The notes below the pieces were generated by a model. It made no database searches. It worked only from the letters and a program-made list of their open reading frames with translations, and had not been told where the DNA came from. Shown one piece after another: positions 38,476-46,840 of a stretch of DNA of 64,000 nt (position 1 is the stretch's first letter; every line of letters starts with the position of its first letter). The translations under genes and the position numbers were made by a program. The DNA is from an uncultured Roseibium sp. (GTDB lineage Bacteria; Pseudomonadota; Alphaproteobacteria; Rhizobiales; Stappiaceae). Where the stretch lies: NCBI RefSeq assembly GCF_963675985.1, contig NZ_OY780958.1, forward strand, positions 1,550,001 through 1,614,000, in the 5' to 3' direction.

Positions 38476-39606
38476 TTGTCCTTTGAACGCCTCGAATTCG
38501 ATACGCACCGGATACTGGCAGGGCTCAAGCCGTGGGTAGAATGCGAGAGCCCGACCTATGATGCGGCCGCCGTCGACCGGATGATGGATCTTGCGACCTA
38601 TGATCTGGTCGCCGCAGGCGCGTCCATCGAGCGGATCCCGGGACGCATGGGGTTCGGCGGCTCCGTCCGGGCGACGTTTCCGCATAAGGATGCAGGCAAG
38701 CCCGGGATCCTGATTTCCGGCCATCTCGACACGGTTCATCCGATTGGCACGCTTGAAGTGCTGCCCTGGCGGATCACGGAGGGCAAGTGCTACGGGCCGG
38801 GCATCATGGACATGAAGAGCGGCAACTATCTGGCGATCGAGGCGTTGCGCCAGATGGCACTGGCGGGCATTGAAACGCCCTTGCCGGTGACGATCCTTTT
38901 CACGCCGGACGAGGAGGTCGGAACACCGTCCACCCGCGACCTGATCGAGTCGGAAGCCCGCAAGAACAAGTATGTCCTGGTGCCGGAACCGGCGAGTGCC
39001 GATGGCGGCGCGGTGACCGGCCGGTATGCGATTGCCCGCTTCAACCTCAAGGCACAGGGCAAACCGAGCCACGCCAGCTGGGCGCTGGAGGACGGCAGGT
39101 CGGCGATTGGCGCGATGGCGAAGAAGATCCTGGAAATCGAGGCCATGACGACGGAGGACTGCACGTTCAGCGTCGGGGTCGTCCACGGCGGGCAATGGGT
39201 CAATTGCGTGTCTTCTCTGTGCGAGGCCGAGGTTCTGAGCATGGCGAAGCGCCAGGCCGATCTCGATGCCGGTGTCGAGCGCATGCTGGCGCTGTCCGGA
39301 GAAGAAGGTGAGGTGGTCTTCGAAGTCACCCGCGGCGTCACCCGGCCGGTCTGGGAGCCGGGCGAGGGAACCTTGAGGATGTACGAGCTTGCCCGGGATA
39401 TCTCCAAGGAAATCGGCTTCGATCTGACTCATGGCAGTGCGGGCGGCGGATCGGACGGCAATTTCACCGGCGCCATGGGCATTCCGACGCTCGATTCCAT
39501 TGGCGCACGCGGGAGAGGGCTGCACACGCTGGACGAACATATCTTCATCGACAGCCTGGTGGAACGCGCGCAACTTATGGCCGGCCTGCTGACGCGGCTC
39601 ACCTAA
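38476..39606 (+). CDS. M20 family metallopeptidase (glutamate carboxypeptidase/CPG2-like)
   Basis: Zinc-dependent hydrolase, expected to cleave an amino acid or acyl group from a small amide. About 376 residues. Seen: the first metal motif SGHLDTVHP, the bridging Asp in GPGIMDMKSG, catalytic Glu pair TPDEEVGTPS, VPEPAS, and the dimerisation domain with KGKPSHA-like AQGKPSHASWALEDGRSA; the last His is in LHTLDEH. The start is placed at TTG 38476 because AGGAG lies seven bases before it; ATG 38455 in the same frame has no such site. It converges with the Liv cluster and shares a hairpin with it. The substrate is not known. Confidence 0.88.
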   Translation: MSFERLEFDTHRILAGLKPWVECESPTYDAAAVDRMMDLATYDLVAAGASIERIPGRMGFGGSVRATFPHKDAGKPGILISGHLDTVHPIGTLEVLPWRITEGKCYGPGIMDMKSGNYLAIEALRQMALAGIETPLPVTILFTPDEEVGTPSTRDLIESEARKNKYVLVPEPASADGGAVTGRYAIARFNLKAQGKPSHASWALEDGRSAIGAMAKKILEIEAMTTEDCTFSVGVVHGGQWVNCVSSLCEAEVLSMAKRQADLDAGVERMLALSGEEGEVVFEVTRGVTRPVWEPGEGTLRMYELARDISKEIGFDLTHGSAGGGSDGNFTGAMGIPTLDSIGARGRGLHTLDEHIFIDSLVERAQLMAGLLTRLT

Positions 39607-39643
39607 GGTTAGATAAATCCAAAATCCGGAAATAGAAACAGAG

Positions 39644-39670
39644 GAGGCGGGTACATGGCCCGCCTCTCTT
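39644..39670. terminator. Stem-loop between M20 peptidase and ATC-hydrolase gene
   Basis: GAGGCGGG (39644-39651), a 7-base loop, CCCGCCTC (39659-39666), then TCTT. An 8-bp perfect stem between converging genes that can serve both strands, although the T tracts are short. Confidence 0.65.
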
Positions 39671-39725
39671 GAGCAAACAGTCATTCCGAAGTCATCGGTC
39701 CATAGTGCGGATCACTGTTTCGGCA

Positions 39726-40196
39726 TCATTCCCCTTCGGATTTCAGCCGGTACCGGAAATCGCAGTAGGGGGCGCCCTTCATGATGGTCTGGGTGCGGGT
39801 CAGCTCCATCCTTGGATTGTAGCCGATGCAGAAATCGCCATCGCGGTTGCAGGACAGGAGATGGCCGATGTCACCGAGACCCATGTCCTTGTAAATTTCA
39901 GAATACCGGCACCGTTTCACGTTGAATTTCAGATTGTCCGGCGCCTTGTCGAGAACCTCGATTTCCAGTGCATCGTCCATCTGCCAAAGTGGCAGCAAGT
40001 CGGCGAAGTCTTCCAGGGTAGGTTCGCGATCTTCCTTTTCCCGAAACTCTTTTCCCTGCGCGATGGCGGAATTGGAAACGGCCTCGCCGATGACCGTCTC
40101 TGCCTCGTCCCGCCCGTGACGCTCCACGAGAACGTCGAACACGCATTTCAGGATTTCCGCCTCAATGCGGCGTTTTTCGATCATGGGAAGCGCCAT
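39726..40196 (-). CDS. L-2-amino-thiazoline-4-carboxylate (ATC) hydrolase-like protein 1
   Basis: 156 residues, cytoplasmic, no signal peptide. The pattern RCRYSEIYKDMGLGDIGHLL, then SCNRDGDFCIGYNP, then LTRTQTIMKGAPYCDFRYR is that of the ATC hydrolase family (PF14196). Cys96, Cys116, Asp119 and Cys145 are the likely conserved residues. The founding enzyme opens aminothiazoline carboxylate toward cysteine; other members are uncharacterised. AAGGAC lies before ATG 40196; an open extension upstream overlaps livF. It is the last gene of the leftward operon, 38 bases after livF. Confidence 0.85.
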   Translation of the reverse strand: MALPMIEKRRIEAEILKCVFDVLVERHGRDEAETVIGEAVSNSAIAQGKEFREKEDREPTLEDFADLLPLWQMDDALEIEVLDKAPDNLKFNVKRCRYSEIYKDMGLGDIGHLLSCNRDGDFCIGYNPRMELTRTQTIMKGAPYCDFRYRLKSEGE

Positions 40197-40234
40197 GGAA
40201 TTGTCCTTTCGTAATTTTTTCGACGGATGGCCGT

Positions 40235-40948
40235 TCATCCGTTGGCTGCGACATGGCCGCCGAGATAGGCATCGGCAACCCGGCTGTCGCTGGCGAGCTC
40301 CCGAGCCGTTCCTTCCATCACGATTCGTCCGCCTTCGATCACGGCCGCCCTGTCGGCAATCCGCAGGGCTGCCTTGGCATTCTGTTCGACGATCAGGATC
40401 GAATATCCTTCGGCCCGGATCTGTTGGACGAGATCGAAGATGAAACGCACCAGCATGGGCGCCAGTCCGAGTGACGGCTCGTCGAGAAGCAGCACCTTGG
40501 GTTTGCGCATCAACGCTCTGCCGATGCAAAGCATTTGCTGTTCACCGCCGGAAAGGGAACCGGCGCCCTGTTTCAGCCGTTCCTTGAGCTTGGGAAACAG
40601 CTTCAAAACGTGATCGAGTTCCCTGGTTTTGAGCGGGCCGCCGCCGATCGTCAGGTTCTCCAGGACGCTCATGTTGGAAAAGATCTGTCGTCCTTCAGGG
40701 GCCTGCAGGATACCTTTGTCCACGATCTGGTGGCTTTTCAGGCCGATAATGTTTTTCCCGTCGTATCGGATCTCGCCGCCGGTCGGATGATAAATCCCGG
40801 AAATGCAGCGCATCAGACTGGTTTTGCCGACACCATTCGCGCCGAGGATCGCGAGAATTCCTTTCTCGGGCAGGTTCAGGCTGACGTCGTGCAGGATATC
40901 CTGAACGCCGATCCGAAGGGACAGGTTGTCGATCTCGAGAATGTTCAT
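40235..40948 (-). CDS. livF: Branched-chain amino acid-type ABC transporter ATPase LivF
   Basis: One of two ATPases of the LivKHMGF importer. 237 residues. Seen: Walker A GANGVGKTSLMRCISG, Q-loop region APEGRQIFSNMSVLENLTIG (the EGR-F pattern is typical of LivF), signature LSGGEQQMLCIGRAL, Walker B VLLLDEPSLGLAP and switch His region IVEQNAK. The start overlaps the livG stop by four bases. The substrate is set by the binding protein and is not necessarily leucine/isoleucine/valine. Confidence 0.95.
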   Translation of the reverse strand: MNILEIDNLSLRIGVQDILHDVSLNLPEKGILAILGANGVGKTSLMRCISGIYHPTGGEIRYDGKNIIGLKSHQIVDKGILQAPEGRQIFSNMSVLENLTIGGGPLKTRELDHVLKLFPKLKERLKQGAGSLSGGEQQMLCIGRALMRKPKVLLLDEPSLGLAPMLVRFIFDLVQQIRAEGYSILIVEQNAKAALRIADRAAVIEGGRIVMEGTARELASDSRVADAYLGGHVAANG

Positions 40949-41703
40949 TCGTCGTCCACCCCCAGATAGGCTTCCAGAACCTCCCGGTTCTGCCGGACAA
41001 GGGCCGGTTCCGCATCGGCGATCTTTCGTCCCGAAGCAAGGACCACGATCCGCTCGCAGATGTTCATGACAAGTCCCATGTCGTGCTCGACGAGCATGAC
41101 GGTTAGACCCTGCGAATGGAGGTCCTTGATGAAGGCGGCCAGTTCCGCGGTCTCGGAATCGTTCAGACCCGCTGCCGGTTCGTCCAGGATCAAAAGGTCC
41201 GGTTTCATGGCGAGCGCGCGGCCGATTTCCAGATATTTCCGTTTGCCATAGGCAAGGTTCGCAGCGAGGTCGTTTGCGTATTCGGTGAGCTTCACCTGTT
41301 CCAGCGCTTCCCAGCTGCGTTCGGAAATTGCCTTTGACCGGCTAGATCCGGCGGCAATCGCCTGCCAGGGATTCTGGCCGATTGCTCCGACTGCACCGAC
41401 GGAAACGTTGTCGAACACGGTCATGTTCGGAAAAACACGCAGGTTCTGAAAGGTGCGCGAGATGCCGCGGTCTGCGATGGCGGAGGGTTTCAATCCGCTG
41501 ATCTTCTTGCCGCGATAGCGGATCTCGCCGGAGGAGACCGGCGTGAAGCCGGAGATCAGGTTGAACAGGGTCGTCTTGCCGGCACCATTCGGGCCGATCA
41601 GGCCGATCAGTTCGCCTTCACCGACCGCGGTCGTGACATTGTCGACCGCCATCAGGCCGCCGAAGCGGCGGGACACATTGTCCACTTCCAGCATCGCGCT
41701 CAT
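40945..41703 (-). CDS. livG: Branched-chain amino acid-type ABC transporter ATPase LivG
   Basis: Second ATPase of the importer. 252 residues. Seen: Walker A GPNGAGKTTLFNLISG, RTFQNLRVFPNMTVFDNV (typical LivG), a divergent signature LAYGKRKYLEIGRAL, Walker B LLILDEPAAGLN and VEHDMGLVMNICERI. The start at 41703 overlaps the livM stop by four bases; a longer open frame runs upstream over livM but lacks family residues. Confidence 0.95.
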   Translation of the reverse strand: MSAMLEVDNVSRRFGGLMAVDNVTTAVGEGELIGLIGPNGAGKTTLFNLISGFTPVSSGEIRYRGKKISGLKPSAIADRGISRTFQNLRVFPNMTVFDNVSVGAVGAIGQNPWQAIAAGSSRSKAISERSWEALEQVKLTEYANDLAANLAYGKRKYLEIGRALAMKPDLLILDEPAAGLNDSETAELAAFIKDLHSQGLTVMLVEHDMGLVMNICERIVVLASGRKIADAEPALVRQNREVLEAYLGVDDE

Positions 41704-42710
41704 TTCCAGCCCACCTTCTGCCTGTCGGGATTGTTCTGCCAGGCGCCGTTCAACTGACGGCGGACGAAATTGAGCGCGGGAACTTCCCCGAAGAGCCCTT
41801 TGGGCAGGAACAGGATCGAGCAGAACAGGACGATACCGACCACAATGTTCCGGATGTCTCCGACCGGGCGCAGGGCCTCCGGCAGAAGGATCAGCAGGAA
41901 CGCCCCGATGATGGCCCCCGGAATGCTGCCCAATCCGCCGACCACGACCATGGCCAGGATCAGGATTGATTCGGAGAAATCGAAATCGCCGGGTGAGATG
42001 TAGCCGGTGGTATAGGCCCAGAGCGCGCCCGCGATCCCGGCGAAGAAGGACGAGATCATGAAGGACTCGATCCGGAGACGCACGGTATCGATCCCCATGG
42101 CGTCGGCGCACTGGTCGTCCTCGCGCAGGCTGCGCAGCGCGTTGCCATAGTAGGAATGGCTCAGCCGATGCAGGATCCAGATCGATATGGCGACAGTGAC
42201 CGCGACGACGAAATAGGTGCCGACCTCGCTTTCGACGGTATAGCCGAAGAGATCGATGCCGGAGAACAGAATGACCCCATTCGGTCCCTTGGTCACCGCC
42301 ACCCAGTTCTGCAGCACCAGATAGATCATCTGGCCGATGCCCAGGGTGGCAACGGCAAAATAGATGCTGACGAGACGCATGGTCGGCAGGGCAACCACGA
42401 AGGCCACTGCGGCGGATCCGATCCCCGCCAGCGGAAGGCCGATGGTGAAACCGATGCCGTAGTCTGCGCCGGCCAGGGCCGCGATATAGGCGCCGACACC
42501 GTAGAAGGCCGCGTGGCCGAGGTGCAGGAGACCGGCGACGCCCGTGACCAGCTGAAGCGAGACCGCGAGCAGCGAGAAGATCAGCGCGACCATCGCGATC
42601 TGATAGAGATACCCCTGGTCGAGGTAAGCGAGCAGTCCCGGGAGGACACCAAAGAGCAGCCCGAGAATGGCGATTTTTAAAAACGCCGATCGGAAAAAGT
42701 CCTTAGACAC
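41700..42710 (-). CDS. livM: Branched-chain amino acid-type ABC transporter permease LivM
   Basis: Membrane channel subunit, 336 residues with about eight to ten helices. Seen: GVAGLLHLGHAAFYGVGAY, the family contact loop with LRSLREDDQCADAMGID, and AGALWAYTTGYISPGDFDF. It has a hydrophilic C-terminal tail. The start overlaps the livH stop by eight bases. Confidence 0.95.
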   Translation of the reverse strand: MSKDFFRSAFLKIAILGLLFGVLPGLLAYLDQGYLYQIAMVALIFSLLAVSLQLVTGVAGLLHLGHAAFYGVGAYIAALAGADYGIGFTIGLPLAGIGSAAVAFVVALPTMRLVSIYFAVATLGIGQMIYLVLQNWVAVTKGPNGVILFSGIDLFGYTVESEVGTYFVVAVTVAISIWILHRLSHSYYGNALRSLREDDQCADAMGIDTVRLRIESFMISSFFAGIAGALWAYTTGYISPGDFDFSESILILAMVVVGGLGSIPGAIIGAFLLILLPEALRPVGDIRNIVVGIVLFCSILFLPKGLFGEVPALNFVRRQLNGAWQNNPDRQKVGWK

Positions 42711-43617
42711 GTTCCCTCCTCGCTCCGAAGATGCCTTGCGGGAAAAACACCAGGGTGACGATCAGAAAGAGATAAGCGACCATATCCGACCAGACGGAGG
42801 AGACGAATGTGGTCGACATGCTTTCCGCGATCCCGAGAATAAGCGCGGAAATCACGGCGCCCGGGATGGAACTCAAACCGCCCATGACCATGGCGACGAA
42901 TGCCTTGATACCGGGAATGAAGCCCATCGAGGGAAAGACGGCTCCGTAGTAAAGCCCGACGAGGATGCCGGCGAGCGCGCCCATCATCGAACCGATGACA
43001 AATGTCAGGACGATGGTCCGGTCCGTGTTGATGCCGACATATCTCGCGCCGAGCGGGTTGTTGGAAACGGCACGGATCGACAGGCCGATGGCGCTGTATT
43101 TCAACAGATACTGCAGGCAACCCAGCATCAGCACGGAAACGACGAAAATGATGATGTCGCCGTTCACGATCGTGATAGGGCCGAGCGCGATCGGCTTGTT
43201 GATCAGATAGTTGATGTCGATCGTCTGGAATTCGGAACCGAACACGAGCTCCATGAATTCGCGCGCAATGATCGACATGGCCAGAGAGGACATGAGAGTT
43301 GCCTCGCGCATGGCGCGCGATTTGAGGGAGGCTTCGTCGGAAAACCGTCTGAACGGTCGGAACGCGATCCGCTCGAGACTGAACCCTGCCAGCGCGCCGA
43401 CCGCCAGGACGATAAAGACGATGATGAGAAACGGCGGGCCGAAGGCCGCGATGGCCATGATCCCGGCAAAGGCGCCGATGGTGTAGACCTCGCCGTGGGC
43501 GAAGTTGACCACGTTGAGAACGCCGAAGATGAGCGTGAAACCGATCGCCATCAGGGCATAGATCATGCCGAGTGAAATGCCGATCGTCAGTTGCTGCAGG
43601 TAATAGGGATCTATCAC
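42703..43617 (-). CDS. livH: Branched-chain amino acid-type ABC transporter permease LivH
   Basis: Second membrane subunit, 304 residues. Seen: QLTIGISLGMIYALMAIGFT, VLNVVNFAHGEVYTIGAF (typical LivH) and the loop RAVSNNPLGARYVGINTDR. The start is taken as GTG 43617 with AGGAC 8 bases upstream; a further in-frame start at 43695 would add 26 residues not typical of the family and run toward the hairpin after livK. Confidence 0.93.
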   Translation of the reverse strand: MIDPYYLQQLTIGISLGMIYALMAIGFTLIFGVLNVVNFAHGEVYTIGAFAGIMAIAAFGPPFLIIVFIVLAVGALAGFSLERIAFRPFRRFSDEASLKSRAMREATLMSSLAMSIIAREFMELVFGSEFQTIDINYLINKPIALGPITIVNGDIIIFVVSVLMLGCLQYLLKYSAIGLSIRAVSNNPLGARYVGINTDRTIVLTFVIGSMMGALAGILVGLYYGAVFPSMGFIPGIKAFVAMVMGGLSSIPGAVISALILGIAESMSTTFVSSVWSDMVAYLFLIVTLVFFPQGIFGARRERV

Positions 43618-43745
43618 GGATGTCTGTCCTGACAAGCAAGGAACATGGGGCCGAAAGCACTCCCGTCCGGCTTGCGGCCGGCCGGTACCGGGCATGCCGG
43701 CCGCCGATCGGTCGCAGATGCCGGTCAGCCCGGCCGGGTTATCAA

Positions 43746-43781
43746 CGCCCCGCCCCGAACGAAGCCGATCGGGGCGGGGCG
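43746..43781 (-). other. 13-bp stem-loop between livK and livH
   Basis: 43746-43758 and 43769-43781 are perfect complements (13 bp, nearly all GC) around a 10-base loop, starting 10 bases after the livK stop. There is no strong T tract on the minus strand. Such stems after binding-protein genes protect the upstream mRNA and lower permease expression. A matching one follows the oligopeptide-type binding-protein gene (56362-56396). Confidence 0.75.
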
Positions 43782-43791
43782 GCCATCTGCA

Positions 43792-44916
43792 TTATTTGAC
43801 CGGGACAAACGCTCCGTTGGAAACGGTCGCTTTCGTCAGCCGCTTCAGCGCTTCGCCGTTTTCGTCGAAGGAGGTCACGCCGGTGATGCCCGGATAGTCC
43901 TTGGTCTTGGCGAGTTCGTCGCGCACGTGCTCGCGGCTCAGGTCCGGATAGGCACGAGCGACGGCGTCGAGCATGATGTTGACCGCGTCATATGCCTGAG
44001 CCGGGAACTGTCCGGGTTCCTCGCCGTTTCGGGCGGCTTTCCATTCCTTGACGAATGCCTTGACATTGTCCGCGTCACTGTTCGGCAGGAAGGTTGCCGT
44101 CAGATACGGACCTTCGGCGGCGGGGCCGGCCAGTTCGATCAGTTTCTGATTGTAGGCGGCGGACGTGGAGTGAACCGGGATGTCGGCGCCGAGCTGCTTC
44201 ATCTGCTTCAGGAACTGGGCGCCGTCCTCATAAAAGAAACCGGTATAGATCGCATCCGGCTTGGCGCGTTCGATCTTGGTGATGATCGAGCGGAAGTCGG
44301 GCAGACCACGGTTGAAGAACTCGGAGAAGACCACTTCGCCGCCGTTGGCCTTGACCTTTTCGGAGAAGTCCTTGACCACCGACTGTCCCCAGTCGGTCTG
44401 CTCGGCGATGACCGCAATCTTCTTGAAACCGCGCTCATTCATCCAGTCAGCGTTGAAGACGCCTTCCTGGGCCTGGGTGGTGATGTTCCGGAACTGCCAT
44501 TTGGATATCTTGGCATAATCGGGATGGGAGGCGGTCTGGCTGAGCTGCGCCATGCCGGCTTTCTTGTAGACCTGGGCCGCGGCCATGGAAACGGTCGAGG
44601 TGAAGTCGCCGATGACGGCAACGATCCGCTTGTCGTCCACGAACTTGCGGGCGATCGCAACGCCTTCCTTCGCGTCGGAGCGTGAATCTTCGTAGATGAT
44701 TTCGACCGGCACCTTGAGTTTCCCCGAGGCGTTGAAATCCTTAAGGGCGATTTCCGCCGCGGTCTTGAAATCCTGGCCGTACTGAGCGGTGTTCCCGGTG
44801 AGCGGGAGCTGATAACCCAGATATATTGTATCCTCGGCAAGGGCGCCAGCCGGAGCAGCAAGTAAACCAACTGCTCCGCAAAGCAGGCCAAAACAATTTC
44901 TACGTGTGACGCTCAT
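43792..44916 (-). CDS. livK: Periplasmic amino acid/amide-binding protein (LivK-type)
   Basis: Substrate-binding protein of the importer. 374 residues with a Sec signal peptide (RRNCFGLLCGAVGLLAAP, cleavage near ALA-ED). Seen: YLGYQLPLTGNTAQYGQDFK at the start, typical of type I amino-acid-binding proteins, and IAVIAEQTDWGQSVVKDF in domain 2. The ligand pocket cannot be read with certainty. AGGAG lies before the ATG. It is 81 bases downstream of ATC-hydrolase-like gene 2 and followed by a strong stem-loop. Confidence 0.93.
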   Translation of the reverse strand: MSVTRRNCFGLLCGAVGLLAAPAGALAEDTIYLGYQLPLTGNTAQYGQDFKTAAEIALKDFNASGKLKVPVEIIYEDSRSDAKEGVAIARKFVDDKRIVAVIGDFTSTVSMAAAQVYKKAGMAQLSQTASHPDYAKISKWQFRNITTQAQEGVFNADWMNERGFKKIAVIAEQTDWGQSVVKDFSEKVKANGGEVVFSEFFNRGLPDFRSIITKIERAKPDAIYTGFFYEDGAQFLKQMKQLGADIPVHSTSAAYNQKLIELAGPAAEGPYLTATFLPNSDADNVKAFVKEWKAARNGEEPGQFPAQAYDAVNIMLDAVARAYPDLSREHVRDELAKTKDYPGITGVTSFDENGEALKRLTKATVSNGAFVPVK

Positions 44917-44997
44917 ATTTTACTTCTCCTGTGTCTGGAAGGGATTATTTTCGTTTTTTATTAAATAGATGGATTCGGAGGGTGGTGCCGAATAGCT

Positions 44998-45507
44998 TTA
45001 CCCGATACTTGCGCCGGGCTCCACCTTAAGCAAGCAGCAGCCTGATTTTCCTTTGGTCCACGTTTCTCCCTTGAAGGTGAAACCCGCCCGGGTGAACAAG
45101 CCCCCGTCGATGGCGCCGGCCGCCTTGCACAGCAATTCGAGATCCTCCTCGTTACGGCCCTGTTCCACCCAGGTGTCTTTCAGCGGACACCGATGAAACT
45201 GGATTTCGAGCCGTTCATCGTCGCATTCTTTTATTTCGGGCGCGAACATCTCGGAGGCGCAGGGAATGCCGGCGATGAATTCATCCTTCAGGCCGGACAG
45301 ATCGTCCGGACCCAGATGCTCGAACTTGCCGCCCATGTCCTTGCCGAGACGGCGGGTCGATTCCGCAATCAATTCGACAGCCCGCTCGGCTCCGAATTCC
45401 TCGCGCAGCACGTCGAACATATGGGCATAGGCCTTCGCCCGCATGGCAAAGGCGGCCTTGAGCATTTCCAGGGTAACGACTGGCTGGTTTGCAGTGTCTT
45501 GCGTCAT
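44998..45507 (-). CDS. ATC hydrolase-like protein 2 (PF14196-type, divergent)
   Basis: 169 residues, cytoplasmic. It has the same layout as the gene at 39726-40196: an N-terminal helical part, RCPLKDTW (Cys107) where the paralogue has RCRYSEIY, Cys127 and GAIDGGLF (Asp134), and a closing GCCLLKV (Cys157/158) where the other has YCDFRY. The spacing fits the ATC hydrolase family, but residue identity with the first copy is low. It lies between the FAD oxidase and livK; the two copies bracket the transporter. A function in thiazoline or related ring hydrolysis is inferred from the family name only. Confidence 0.75.
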   Translation of the reverse strand: MTQDTANQPVVTLEMLKAAFAMRAKAYAHMFDVLREEFGAERAVELIAESTRRLGKDMGGKFEHLGPDDLSGLKDEFIAGIPCASEMFAPEIKECDDERLEIQFHRCPLKDTWVEQGRNEEDLELLCKAAGAIDGGLFTRAGFTFKGETWTKGKSGCCLLKVEPGASIG

Positions 45508-45541
45508 CGGGAGGTCCTTCGTGTTCTTTCTGTCGCTTTAA

Positions 45542-46840
45542 TCAGTCGCGCCCGTCGCGCCACCGGTAGAGCGGCAGCATGACCGGCGGCGCGACGGTCT
45601 TGATGAGACCGTGGAGCGGGATCGGTTTGGGATCGGACAGGGGCAGGGCGAGATCGGAAGCCGGCTTCCCGGTAAGTGCAGCGGCCAGTTCCCGGCCGAG
45701 CGATACCGAGAGGGCGACGCCGCGGCCGTTGCAGCCGGCCCAGCACCAGAAATCCGGGCCGAGCTGGCTGATGAACGGGAAGCGGTCCTCGGTCATGCCG
45801 ATGTAGCCGTTCCATACGAAATCGAAAGTCGGCATGCCAAGAGCCGGAAAGGCCTCCTGCAGCCTGCGGCCCACCAGGGGCTTCAGGCGCTCCGCGCCGT
45901 TCAAGCCGCATGCGAGCGCACCTCCGGTTACAAGGCGGTTGCGCTTGTCGTAACGAAAGAAGCGCAGGTCGCCATGGGTGTCGGAAACGGCTTCGCGGCC
46001 GGGAACGATTGTTTTACGCTGCGCGTCGGTCAAGGGAGCGGTGGCCATCTGCCAGGACAGGACCGGAACGACCGAGCGGGCGACTTTCGGAGCCAGAGCG
46101 GTGGTGAAATGGGCGGTGTAGGCGTTGCTCGCGAGCATGACGGCGCGAGCCGTCACTTTCCCGTTCGGGGTTCCCAGATGCCACTTGCCATCGCGGCGCT
46201 CCATGGAAATCACCGGGGTCTTTTCATGGATGGTAACGCCGCGTTTTTCGCAAGCCGCTGCCAGTCCCCGCGCCAGTGCCAGCGGATTGATGTGGCCGCC
46301 GGTCGGATTGTACATGCCACCATGCCAGAGATCTGAACCGAGCACTTTTTCACAGTCCGCCCTGTCGAGGAGGAGGCAGGGCGCGCCGCGCTTTGCCCAT
46401 GCGTCCACGCGTTTTCGGCTGAGGGCAAGGCGGCTTTCGCGGTGCGCCGGCTGAAACCACCCTGTCTGTTCTGCTTCACAATCGATATTTTCGTCGCAAA
46501 CCGTATCAAACAGGTAGGTCGCGCTGTCTCTTATCAGTTCGACGAAACGTTCACCGGCCTCGCCGTACTGATCTTCGATCGCGTCCGGCTCCGCTGCCGT
46601 CATGGTCGGAATGACCTGACCGTTGTTGCGGCCGGAGCCGCCAAACCCGACCTCCACGGCTTCAAGCAGGGTCACCCGATGACCGGAACGGGCGAGGTGA
46701 AGGGCTGTGGACAAGCCCGAAAAGCCGCCTCCGATAACCGCGATGTCGGTTTCCGTGTCGGTCTGCAGTTTTGCCGCAGCCTCGCGCGGCGGCGACACAT
46801 CAGCCCACAGAGACGCCGAGATCTGCTGCCCTGAAATCAT
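45542..46840 (-). CDS. FAD-dependent amine/amino acid oxidoreductase (DAO family)
   Basis: 432 residues. Seen: an FAD-binding GxGxxG start IAVIGGGFSGLSTALHLA near residues 33-50, GFGGSGRNNGQVIP, TGGHINPLALARGLAAACE, NAYTAHF, and the C-terminal WNGYIGMTEDRFPFI with WCWAGCNGRGVALSVSLGRELA. These are hallmarks of the DAO-type oxidases related to gamma-glutamylputrescine oxidase (PuuB/OrdL). It would oxidise an amine or secondary amino acid. The start overlaps the stop of the aminotransferase gene by four bases. The substrate is unknown. Confidence 0.9.
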   Translation of the reverse strand: MISGQQISASLWADVSPPREAAAKLQTDTETDIAVIGGGFSGLSTALHLARSGHRVTLLEAVEVGFGGSGRNNGQVIPTMTAAEPDAIEDQYGEAGERFVELIRDSATYLFDTVCDENIDCEAEQTGWFQPAHRESRLALSRKRVDAWAKRGAPCLLLDRADCEKVLGSDLWHGGMYNPTGGHINPLALARGLAAACEKRGVTIHEKTPVISMERRDGKWHLGTPNGKVTARAVMLASNAYTAHFTTALAPKVARSVVPVLSWQMATAPLTDAQRKTIVPGREAVSDTHGDLRFFRYDKRNRLVTGGALACGLNGAERLKPLVGRRLQEAFPALGMPTFDFVWNGYIGMTEDRFPFISQLGPDFWCWAGCNGRGVALSVSLGRELAAALTGKPASDLALPLSDPKPIPLHGLIKTVAPPVMLPLYRWRDGRD

